Below are positions 11,801 through 22,800 of a DNA stretch of 64,000 bases, in pieces. The translations under genes and the position numbers were made by a program. Where the stretch lies: assembly GCA_013397795.1 (NCBI GenBank), contig VZTJ01004015.1:2461133-2525132 (forward strand). The letters run 5' to 3'. Each line of letters begins with the position of its first letter. Within the stretch, counting starts at the first letter, position 1. The notes below the pieces were generated by a model. The model ran no database searches. It was given only the letters and a program-made list of their open reading frames with translations, and was not told where the DNA came from. Source of the DNA: Orthonyx spaldingii (taxonomy: Eukaryota > Chordata > Aves > Passeriformes > Orthonychidae).

Positions 11801-14597
11801 AGAAGGAGCTGCCTTGTGCCAGATACAGGCTGAGCATTCAGTGGACTGTGTGATCTAGAAATAAGTTTTCCTTTCCCTTGGTGCTACCTCCAGGCATGCC
11901 CACGTATGCTGGGCAGGGCACTACACCCAGATTGGTGGGTGGGCAGATACGCGAATATCAGCGCACGAGGATTGCAGTTTAACATTGCCAGCATGTGTAA
12001 CAGAAACAGTGATCATGAGAGTCTTGAGTTGCCAGGAAGGGCAGTATGGGCCCAGGACACAGCAACACAGGTACCTATGTGAAACTTGGCAAAAGTGCAA
12101 CAGCTGGAGTAACCTCTCAGTTATTTAGCCCTCAACATGCCTTGTACATGGGCAGGCTCACAGCACGTGTGCTCTGATTGCAGTGGAGCATTCTCCAGAT
12201 ACTCTGGTCATCAGTTCAGATTTCCAGAGCCATACCCCTGTCTCTTATGAGGCTGGTCTGAAGGCAGTTCTATCAAATGCAGTAATGCCCCAAAGCATTG
12301 GTTTCTTGGACGGAGCAGCTTAGAGCAGCTCTGTGCACTCCTTCCCTCCAAACAGAGCTGACAGAGGGCGTGCAGCCAGACGCTGTGCAGCTGCACTGCT
12401 GGGAGAGTGAACCTACACCAGTAAGCCCTGCTTAGGACTGGCACAGCACATGGGCTCACTGCCAGCAGGGTGACAGGATTTCTGCCGAGGATCTGGCCCC
12501 TGTCCAGCCAGGGTGGAGTGCAGGCAGAGCAGGCATGCTTCATTCTGCCCGTCCCCTGTGCAGATAAGCTCAGCTGTGCACACTTATCCAGGATGTGAAC
12601 TTCTGCTCCCTCCGGGACTGTTTCCATCTTGCATGTGGAGCAGAACAGAGGGATTTCTTAATGCACATTTGAGGTGCCAGCAAAGGAGGCAGTTACAGCC
12701 TGAATGAAACAGTCACCATCATCTTCCCCTTGTAGGAAGTGAGGGCAAAATCCAGATGTCTTCTACTCTAATGTGGTAAATTTGTTCAGAGTAAATACCA
12801 GATGGAGGCTGGAGGGAAGGATTGGTAGATGTACTGCATGGGAATAGGTGTTCACAAGGAAATCACAAGGGAGGTATTAGCTCTTTCTCCTGAACCTTTG
12901 CTAAGTAAAGTGCACGTTTTTGTCAGCAATTCCATTTCTGGTTTTGTTCAGAGTCTTGCACCTTGTTCTTTGTGCGTGTGTGTTATGATTGAAACATCTT
13001 AACCATCAACTCCATTCTGGCCTACAAGAAACCATTCAATGAACAAGTGCTTCTTTCCTTCCTAGCCCGAGAAACAGTGAAGTTTGGAAAGTTTTTTGTG
13101 CAGGTTGTATAACATGGTGTGCTGTAGGACTTACACATCAGTGACTGGGCTAATTGATTAGAAGGTTCTCTGATTGCTCTTATACCTCAGGAAAATGTGG
13201 AAAAAAACTCTCTACTGGTTGTGTTATTGTTACAAATTCTAATTATTTGTTCAACTGTTACAAAAGGCAACTTTAATGGATTTTTTTTCTTAAACTGAGT
13301 ATCATTGCTTGGACTGGTCCCATTTTATATGTATTTTCTGTAAAAGGAGTTAAATAAAAAACAGAAAACCTCAAGTCCTCCAAGCTGGTGGTCAGTGCTA
13401 CTGCCAAGCTCCTCATTTAGAGAGAAGAAAGTTTGTTTATCCTCTGTACCCCAAGCACAGGCATGCGTAATTTATGCCTTGAGCATTGCCTTTACAAATA
13501 TTCCTGCTCTGTGGGAGCTCATAGGATATGCACTATGCACTGGTGGGTTTCAGGAACAGCCCCTTTGTGGCCCAAGGCACTGCAGAAATCTCCCTGTGCT
13601 CAAGGGCTTTGTTTTTTCCAGATAGTCTGGTTTAAGACAGACTCTGACTTGTAAATAAATGGCCAACTGCAATCTGTATTTTAGCCAGCAAAGTGTAGGT
13701 CAGTGCTAATATAATTAAACATATGTGTACACCAGTGTCAAATGATCTCTAGTACTATAATAGCTGGCTTTAGACTTGAAAAAACCAGATATTGGTCTGC
13801 CATTTAATCAGTTGAGGATTTTCTTTATTTTGAACTTCTTTCAGAGGAAGCATTTTACTTCAGTTGCAGATGTGCACAATCCGGATAAAAACTATGCTTC
13901 TAGCTTGTATTCCTCTTTTATGCCTGGCAGCCTCTGAACTGACTGGTTCCTGTGAGTCTAATTCTTATCTGAGTGACTTCAGTGCAAATTAGGGGTTAAG
14001 TCAATTACGTTCTCCTGTGACCTTCTGAATCAAAAACATACATGTATCTGGTACTGTCAGGGGTGGGCTTGAGCCATTTTGGAAAAGCAGGGCTGCTTTT
14101 CATAAATATTTGTCTTGGTTTAGTTTCCTGAGATATAGTTTAAATGTAAACTGCTCTGTATGCTTCAGCTTTTGTGCTATCTTGCTGTATCACATCGCAC
14201 GGTCTCACGTACTGTACAAGAGTATGGCACTACATCATGCTGTGGTGGTTATTTGAAAGGGCGTACACCCTGTTTTGGACTAGATAACTGTTATCAGTGT
14301 AGATAATTGCTGTCAGACAAAAAATAGACTCAGTAAACAAACATTTCATTTTATCATGTGACAGATGCCTGCTGTTTTGTACAATGTATTTGAATGATGT
14401 TCACTATAAATCAGCACTGCTTCAAAAGGAACAAATCCAACTCGCCCAAATCCTTCCTAATGTAATTACCTTTATAGTAGATATTAACTTTTCATTGTTA
14501 TTATATACATGATTACATTTTCAGTGTTTGCAGATAAGTGTTTGACATAAACAAATAATTCACATCTAAGACAAACCAAACCCCTGACCGCTGGCAC

Positions 14598-14775
14598 TGG
14601 TGGTGGTGGCTTTTTTTGTGTGGTTGGTTTTGGGGGTCTTTTTTGGATTTGTGGTTTTTTGGTTTTGGTTTTTGGTGGGTTGGTTTTGGTTTTGGGGGTT
14701 GTTTTGCTGGTTTTTTTGTTTTTTGTTTTTTTTTTAAATGGGATTTTCTTGGACTTTTTTTTTCTCTTTGTTTTC
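14598..14775. repeat. G/T-rich low-complexity tract upstream of the first visible exon
   Basis: The plus strand is almost entirely G and T for about 180 bases. It starts with a GGT repeat and continues as alternating G runs of two to five and T runs of two to nine. It ends about 270 bp before the exon at 15046. In the transcript it would be a G/U-rich stretch with many GG or GGGG runs. The minus-strand frame over it encodes a Lys/Pro/Thr-rich artefact, not a protein. Confidence 0.85.
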
Positions 14776-15045
14776 CTGCCTGGTGAAGGAAAGACTACTT
14801 TCAATTTTGGAATACATACTTGAAAATTTAGACTTGCAGAGAGAAATGAACCAATGAGGTAGCATATTCAGGAGAACTTAGAAGGGCAAAGGGAATAAAC
14901 GTCTTAATTTTGTGGAGAGTGAACACGAAGCTTCTGCTTGTGTTTCTGTGGATTTTCTGAACAAAAGGATGGTCATTATTTGACAAGTATAAGAGAGGTA
15001 TTGCTTTTTTTTCTCCAGGTGATGTGTATCTGTCTTTCTCTGCAG

Positions 15046-15230
15046 GTCCTGTGCCTCAGAGGGAATGTGTCTTATCGCCTGTTAACAATTCACACCCAGT
15101 CCATGCCTTGTTGGAAAGCTTTACAGTCTTATCTGGCTGTGCAAGCCGGGGCACGACGAGCCTGCCACAAGAGGTGCACGTCCTCAATCTCAGAAATCCC
15201 AAGGAGGGTCTTGGCCATCATGAAAGAGAG
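15046..15230 (+). CDS. TGFBR3: TGFBR3 exon: N-terminus of mature betaglycan, orphan domain start
   Basis: This exon encodes residues 1-62 of the visible protein. Betaglycan is a single-pass membrane proteoglycan that binds TGF-beta ligands and inhibin and presents them to signalling receptors. The exon opens after a polypyrimidine tract and TGCAG, in phase 1, completing a Gly codon as in the human gene just after signal-peptide cleavage. It ends in phase 0 at GAGAG before GTAAAG. Key recognisable strings are ESFTVLSGCASRGTT and LPQEVHVLNLR, which match the start of the vertebrate betaglycan orphan domain. Two cysteines (residues 8 and 32) sit at the positions recalled from human. NNS at residues 14-16 is a possible N-glycosylation site, and the human protein as I recall it has no sequon there. 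Compared with human the 62 residues align without gaps. No other family fits. Confidence 0.96.
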
Positions 15231-16402
15231 GTAAAGGGGAAATTACTTTTTGTCCAGATCCCTGGTGATAAGTGTGTCTGCAAATGGGATTATTATACAT
15301 TAATTTGCTGCATAAAGTTATTTCTGAATCATCACCTAAGTACTACAAAGAACCATGTGCAATTTGCATGGGGATTGTCCACCTCTGCTTTGCATGTCAT
15401 ATGATTAAACTGCTTCCATACCTAGCCACCCTGTTCATTGTCTTCCACAACCATGAAGTATACTTAAAAAAAGTGGGGGTGTGGGCAAAGGAAATCAGAA
15501 ACAGGTTTAGATCTCCAACAGGCCTTTGCAGAATTGGCTGTCTTCAAAAGCAAATCGTTTACCTCAATGTGTTGTAAATTAACATGAATACCTTTGGATC
15601 TCTGCCAAGACCACTATAAACAAATACTGAAGTTCAGATTCTTTTACCCATGTAACACAGCCTTAATGCTTCACTGAGGGGGGACTGCTGTACAGAAAGC
15701 AAGTGTTGCTGACTATGATAGTCCAATTACTTATTTATGTGTGCTGCACTCGGAGGGACTGGCAAGAACTTCAGCTGTTCTGAAAGCAACAGCAGAATAA
15801 AATTTCTGATGTAAAGTTGTGCCGTACTGTTGTTTACTCTCAAAACACATCAAAACAGAGTGCCAAAGTGCAAAGAAAACGTTGTATGCCATGACAGCTG
15901 AGCTTTTTAGTTCGTGTTCCTACAGTATTACACAAATCCTTAGTACTGTGTCCTGTGAGAGCAATGTGTGTGTACACAATTAGAGAATATGTAATGAGAG
16001 AACAAAGATGATGATTTAAAAGGGAGAAGCTTAGAAAAAGAGGATCTAAATACGTGCTGAAAGAACTTCCGAGTGGAGTCCTTTATAGTGATTAAAATAA
16101 AGGCAGATTCTCTTGGCCAGAATCAGTCTTTCCACTGACTTCAGTATCAGCCTTGTTGGGTTTGTGGTGAGTTCAGCTCAATGTGTATTGTGTGTGTCCA
16201 TGAAACGTCAGTAATTGTGTTCCTTTTTAGCATATATATGGTCTCAAATGTCCAGTATATGATGAGAAAAATTATTTACAGTTTTTTCAGTAGGTATGTC
16301 ATTGGCTTCCATTAATCAAAATTGTCAGGTCTCCTACTGTCATGAGATGAGTAGACAAATTACACTTTTGTGGGACTGTGAACAAGGAACAGTTATTTTT
16401 AT

Positions 16403-16660
16403 ATTGGGGGGTGAGGTGGTGAGGGTTTGTTTTGGGATTTTGTTTTAGTGTTTTTTAAGCCTTTCTTAGCATACTAGGCACTGGGTTATCAGCCTGATAA
16501 GTGCACTGTGAATGACTGAAAAAAGTGTAGGTACAATCAGTTCTCTGGACATGAAGACCAAATTGTAGGGGTTTTTTGGTATTTTGTGAGGTTTGTGGGT
16601 TGTTTACTTGGGGGGAAGGGGGTATTTGGTGGTTTTGTTTGTTTGTTTTGGGGTTTTTTA
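16403..16660. repeat. Cluster of two G/T-rich low-complexity tracts
   Basis: Two stretches, 16403-16456 and 16567-16660, are almost free of C on the plus strand and consist of G runs (up to six) and T runs. Ordinary mixed sequence lies between them. They resemble the tract at 14598-14775 in composition and strand. They are best read as simple low-complexity DNA. Confidence 0.8.
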
Positions 16661-16962
16661 GCATAGTTTCTGATGGGAACTAAATAGCTGTATGTGATTC
16701 TGCTATGGATTTGTCAGTGCTTCTGTCATCACCCAAGGAACTTTAAATCCATTGCTAAGTCATAGGCAAATTTGGTATGAGTAGATCTCGCAAGGTAATC
16801 ACAAGTTTTATTGAAAGCAGGCAGAAGAGTGCCCTCACTGTGGAGACGTGGTACCAGGGGAGCTTGTAACTTCTTGGTTACTAAAGGGTGCCCGGGGATG
16901 GGATGAAGCAGGCTGCAGCTGGAGCTTGTACATCCCGAGAGACCAGAATGGCTCCAGTGCAC

Positions 16963-16970
16963 ATTTGCAT
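16963..16970 (+). promoter_or_regulatory. Octamer motif ATTTGCAT in a GC-rich patch
   Basis: An exact ATTTGCAT octamer, the classic POU/OCT binding sequence, lies inside the locally GC-rich stretch of about 16880-17060. A motif of this length occurs by chance, so enhancer function is only a guess from the unusual composition around it. Confidence 0.2.
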
Positions 16971-19793
16971 GAGCCCAGACTTCCCCATGGCCTGCTGCCG
17001 GTGCCGCTGGTGCTGCTTGCGTGAGGCGGCGCTTGGTGCAGCTGTGTGCACGCACGGAGTGAGGAGTCACACGTGTGCAGGGTGCCCCTACTGCCTGGTC
17101 AGCTTGACAGAATGATGGAATTAAATGCTTGGCTTTGAGTAAAAATACTTGCTGTCTAGCAGAAAGAGGCTGCTTGTTCCTCGTCTCATGTGCTTACGTT
17201 AAGAAAGCAGTTTTCCCCAAGCTGTCTTGTCTGTGTGCTTTGGGGGTGTACTGAAGTGTAGGGCACTGAACATATTTCAGCATTTGGAGCCTTTAGCCTC
17301 CTTCTCCCATTTCCTGAGCAATTTCCAGTCACGGCCCTTGGAGATGGCTGCTCTAAAAATGCACAGGAAGCTGGAGCAAGGTTTGCTGGCAACAGTGTTG
17401 AGCAAAAGAGGGTAAACAACTTGGAAAGATCAGATTTTGCTTCTAGGGATCAGACTCAGAGAACAAAGCAGAGCAAATGTTATCTTTTCCATTATTGTAG
17501 AAACCAACTCTGAGCGGCCCTTTGTCTAAAAGTAGAACATACCCATCACCTTAAGTTACATGAGCTTGATTTACCAGCGGAGGTATTTCCTGTTGCCTGC
17601 AAATGCTGATAGCAAAGGTAGAGATCTGTTTGTCATACAATATTTCCAGTAGACTCCAGAATAAAACCAGTGGTTTTGTTTGACAGCACATGACTTAGAT
17701 TTAGCAACATCGAAAGCATGTTTAAAATAAATCATGTGTTTGTTCAGAGGTTGGCTGAAGTTCTGATAATATGGAATGCAAGGTCTGAAAATCTCTAAGT
17801 AAAGACTTGCTTTGGGGGAGGAGGTTGGGTTGTTTTGTTTTTAACCTGCGCTGTGCTAGAATGCTGCTAAATTACACATTCCTTACTTGATGGGAGGAGT
17901 GTAAACTTCCCCTAGCAAATTCCTTGGAGAGTTCATGCATTAAACATACTTGTGCAGTTATCATGGTTCTCATAAATATGCAACATATGTGTATGCATTA
18001 ATTTAACTCACTCTGACACTTGTGTAGAATGTACAGACAACAAGCATTTGCAAATTTAAACATAGGAGGGGTTGCTGATGTGGGGGAGGGCATGGCAGGA
18101 GTATGTGTTCCTCCTGTAACACAGACAGGCTTTTCAGTAAGGGTTACTAAGATTTGGGTGCTTTTTCTTGCTTGTAAACTGGGGGAGAAAAAAAGACAAA
18201 AGACAGACTAGAAATGTATAGGAGTATGTATTCTGAACTGTATTTATGAAATTGCACCAGTAGTTTCGCACTTCCTTGTTAAGGCAGAAATCTGGTAAAT
18301 ATAAGGTCATATCATGAAATGCTGTAATCACATCTATGATCTTCAAGGAATTTGTTTGTATTTTGCTTCATTAATCCCATTGGGGTGAAATCTTATATGT
18401 TGAGGCTGGGAATGTCTTCTTTCTTCAAGTGAGGACCTCTGAAGTTCCAGTCTTTTTCAAGTATTTCTTAGAAATGTCTTTTATCACAATTCATATTTGG
18501 CCATGCTTTATCATAGGAAATAGAATACGGGTGCATGTAATAGCCTCAAGTGTTTATATTGAACTTGGCATGAAAAATGCAAGCCTTTTTTGTTTGTTTT
18601 ATTTGATCAAATATTCCTGGGGAAGTGAGTGCGTGTGTGCATTTCTGTACTGATCTGGGTCTCAGCTGAATGCCAGGAACTACTGAACTCTTACAATAAC
18701 TTTCTCTTTGGCTTTGGTATCTTCACTGCTTCAGTTTCTCAGTTTTTAGAAAGGAGATAGCTGCTTCCTCATGGAGCTGTTTGTTCAGAGGAAGAATTAT
18801 TTGTTTGTGGAGGCACTCGGAAACTCTAGAGATTTGCACCAGAAAAATGAGTATAGAAGAGCATAAAAATTATTTTAAGATGGAAGTCACTCTTCAGGTA
18901 TATTATCAAGTCCTAAATTAATGGAGGATTCTTTTATCATGCCTGTTGGTTGTATTTCCCTGAGCTGTTTTGAGCACGCAGTCACAACTGAAATAGTTAA
19001 AGGGAGAGAGGAGGGGCATATAAAATTAATCTCATGTGAATACTTAGGATTGAATACATATGAATACATGGAGTTCCTGGCAATGGATTCACTATTGTTT
19101 TCGTTGACATCCTCATCCTCAAAAACTTTAAGATGTTATCCCTGATACAGATGTTTAACATGTGCTGTATAAAATGAAGGCAGGAAAACTAAGGACTTGT
19201 CTTTATTTTTATAATTTTGAGTAACGCCACTGAAGCTGTAATAATTCGACAGACTGTTTTCCCCACTGTTTAATCAGTGCTACTTGGCAAAAATAGTAAC
19301 TTAAAAACATTTCCTTTGAGAGTAAGCTTGATGTTAAAATGGCTATTAGCTCCTGGAATAGGCTAATTATAATAGGCTGATCCTGAATTCAAGATAATTT
19401 TTCTGTGTCACAGTGTTTTTGGTTTTTAGGACTATGAAGATCTGGGTGATGAAGGTGGTGAAAACCTGGTTCATTTTGCCTGTTATGCTACATATTTACT
19501 TTATTTCCCAGTGTGTTCATTTTAACTGTTTTCAGAAGTTTAAAACTACAACAGCCTTACCCAAGGCTATGTCAGGGAGAAATGTTTTGTTTCATGCTCA
19601 GGCCTCCAGAGATCCAGGAACAGCCTTGAGATTCAGGTCAGATAAAGGGGCCACTTTCTGGGCATATTTTGAACATACTGACCTGCAGCACCAGAGCCAT
19701 GGTCAGAGGGGGCCTGGAGGTCATGTGCTGGCAGCAGGCAGGAAGGGATTTCAAGGTTTGTTATTTGACAGCTGGAGTTAGTGGGAGTTTTGT

Positions 19794-19819
19794 TACCTAT
19801 TCATTTGTTTGAATAGGTA
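19794..19819. repeat. Perfect hairpin, 10-bp stem and 6-base loop
   Basis: TACCTATTCA pairs perfectly with TGAATAGGTA, with the loop TTTGTT between them. No tail of T follows and no RNA family is recognised. It is probably a chance or slippage-derived palindrome inside the intron. Confidence 0.85.
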
Positions 19820-22800
19820 TACACTGCTGCACGTGGGTATATTTAGTACTTCGGGTAGGTCAAAGGCCTTTGCTTTGAAAAAAAAATAGTTACTCCTTTA
19901 GAAGAAGCAGCTTTGAGGCACTGTGCCTCTGCCAAGGTGCAGACCAAATCTGAACATTGCAAGGGTGTTTTCCTTTTTTTGCCTCTTCATTTTCTGCCCA
20001 CCTTAGCTTGGCAGCAGTAGTGGATCTCGAGCTATAACAGCAGACCTGCAAGTTTCAATGCAAGTACGTACAGGGGTTTTGAACCTTCAGCCTCTTCAGC
20101 TGGCCAGCTCTCCTGTTATGCTGAGCCTGTCAAGGTCAACTCGATCACTTCACCCTTTACTTCTCGTTCCTTGATGATGTGAACTTGTTCATGAACTTGT
20201 GCAGAGGCAACATAATCAGTCATATTGGGCATACAGAATGACAGTGGAAAATTAATTTGGCCACTGCAAGCCTCTCTGTCAAATTTGGGGTTGACTACTA
20301 CTTTTTATCATAATCTTCTTGCATGGTGTTTTGTGAGGGAAGGGTGCCACCTAAGAAGATCGAGAATGGGAAGTCCAGATGAATTACTGCTTCCACCAGT
20401 GCTCTGTGCCAGTGAGGTCTCAGATTCAAGTTTTGATTGATGCTGTGGCAACTGTACTCCAGGAACACCCTGTATTTGCTGCTTGGAAAGCAGAAGTTCC
20501 TCATCACATGCGTCTCTGATCCTGGGTAATTTCTAGAGCTTGCCTACAGCTTGTGGTAGCTCCACTGGCTCACCAGGGTGGTTTTGCAGGATGTTACTCC
20601 CTTTGCACACAGCCATGGCCAAGAGCCCAGCTGGAGTACAGACTGAATCAGAAATGAAGCACATGACAGACCTTTTAAAGATAGTGACAGCATGTGCCAC
20701 AGAAATCGTAATCGTCCAGTGTCTGTCTCAGATAACTCCGTGTCTGCTGAAAGCTGCAACTCCCATGCAGCTGATAGACTAAAATGACATTGTCTTAATT
20801 GCCTTGATTAATGAACATGACATTGCTGTATCTTTAAGAAGTGGAGTTTGCTTGTTTTTCAAAAGCCCTCACAATGTTCTTCCCCCACTTCTCTTTGTTA
20901 GCACTTTGAGGCATCTGTGCTTGCATAAAATTCCACTTTTTTTAATGTGGCTTTTTGTTTGTACTGCAATTTTTAGCCAGCTGTTTTTAGCCAGCTCAGG
21001 ATTTGCTGGTCATTTGATTTGGCAGTCATTTCAAGTTCTGCCCACCAGAACTGCCAGAGGAAGTCCCGTGTTGGCCAGAGGAGCCTGTTTGTACAGAGCC
21101 GGGTGTCCTGCAGGAGTGTGGCTTGATGCGTGTCTGCCCTTAAAGAGGCAGCAGTGACATCTCATGACTTGGAAAGTGCTGTGCAAACCCTCTGTATTTT
21201 CCATTTTTAGAAACGGGGCTGTTTGCTGTGTGCAGAAAGTGAGCCCTGTTCTCAGTTCAGAGCTGTGTGGAGTGGTGTCTGAAGCCAGGCCACGGCCTAC
21301 CACAGAACGCGAACAGGTTCAGAAGGAAGAACCTCAGTATGAGTTTTCTGGTTGCTCGCAGTTTTTGCTTTTGCTGACTGCTGCTTAAAATGTCATGTTG
21401 GAAGCTGTAAACTGGACTCTGGTTTTCCTCTAATGCAAGTGCCTGCAGGTACTGATGTACTCTTGCAGGGCTGTAGAGAGCAAGAGGGCTGCTGCCACTG
21501 TTTACTAGATGGACTCTTCCTGTCTCTCTCTGGCTTGTGTGTGTAAGCACACTGTGCACGTGTGCTCACACGTTTCTTTCAGGCATATGTGTTGATTTTT
21601 GATCATAGACTGTGATTCGTGTTTGTGGTCTCCAGTTCTCTCCGAGCTTCTATCTGACATGTTGTAGAGTATTTATAAATTACTGCTTTGTCTGTAATTA
21701 CTTTCCCCAAGAAAAGATAATTAAGGAAGTGATGACATTTCCAGGAGTCCATTTATATCACAAACTTCATGGTCAGGGTCCAGTCTAGCTTTGGGCTTAA
21801 TGCATGTGTGTGTGAGATATTGGAGCAACATTTGTCATGATGGCCATGTTTATGTTGTTCTCTAGAGTGTCTGTTTGAACCAAACGCTGGAATTAATGAA
21901 GTCGTTCTTCTTCAGCCTCCCAGTGCAGGGGAAGGTTTCCAACATAAATTGTGTGGAGCTTGCCATGCCTGACAGCCATGCTCCTGTATCAGTTGGAAAG
22001 GTAAAACCGTACTGTGACAAGATAGGGGAACACCAAATATTTTAATTGGTTGGGTGTTTTTATGTTGACCTTGCTTTTGATAACACTTTGGTAACACTCA
22101 AGTTTGTGTTTCTGTAGAAGAGACTCTTATTTTCCCTGTGAAACATAAGCAGAGTACTTACACAGTAGGAAAACTTGTTATTTAAAGGAAAAGATACGAA
22201 AATAGCACCACCGTGAGGTACAAATACCTGAAACTTAAATTGCTTGAAAAAGGTTGAAGGAAATATAGGTAATTCTAGCTGATACTGTCTCTTTAACAAT
22301 TACTATGGCAATTTATAGTAAAGAAATATTTTTATTATGATTGGAGATCGTGCCATATGTAATAAACATGGTGGTGGCAGTAGTTAGTGTGTCTAGATGA
22401 GAGGTAGAATTTGGTGATGACTCATGCCATCAGTGAGGGAAAAGTATTAAGAGCTGTCACCATTCTGGAGATAACCAACATTCTCTTACCCTGAAGACTG
22501 TTTGAAGTCTGGCTCACTCTTCCATCATCTCTCAAGGAAGCACAGTATTCACATCTTCTGCATGGACACAGTGTGCTAGTGCATGTGAACATGCACGTGG
22601 GGTTTCGAGGCCTCTTGGGAAAGGTGACTCTGTATGACATTGCTTTGCAGGGGAATACAGTGGCACTTGCTTTGTAGGTGTCTTTTCAGAGTAGGCCATT
22701 GAAACATGCCTTCTTTCCTCCACTAATTGGGTTTCAAGTAATACTTGCAGTGAAGTAAATTGAACACTGAAAATGCGCCTGGAAGCTACATGGAAAAATA

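Larger units (their letters stand above)
1..15045 (+). other. TGFBR3: TGFBR3 intron upstream of the first visible exon (3' part)
   Basis: No coding exon could be supported here. The first visible TGFBR3 exon begins in phase 1 immediately after the position where the signal peptide ends in human betaglycan, so this stretch should be the 3' part of the intron after the signal-peptide exon. I looked for a short hydrophobic leader ending in a G before a GT donor and found none, so that exon is probably left of the window. Contents noted: a run of 20 T at 642-661, short TG and TA-rich patches near 1358-1400, an AT-rich imperfect inverted repeat near 4898-4940, the solo LTR at 8258-8857, a moderately GC-rich patch around 12300-12640, and a G/T-rich tract at 14598-14775. 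Open frames up to 138 codons occur but show no recognisable protein. Confidence 0.75.

Noticed and set aside
12211..12627. Minus-strand open frame of 138 codons
   Set aside because: It lies in a moderately GC-rich intronic patch, has scattered Cys and Pro without any recognised domain, and no splice or promoter context on that strand.
14484..14804. Minus-strand Lys/Pro/Thr-rich open frame of 106 codons
   Set aside because: It is the translation of the G/T-rich low-complexity tract read on the other strand.
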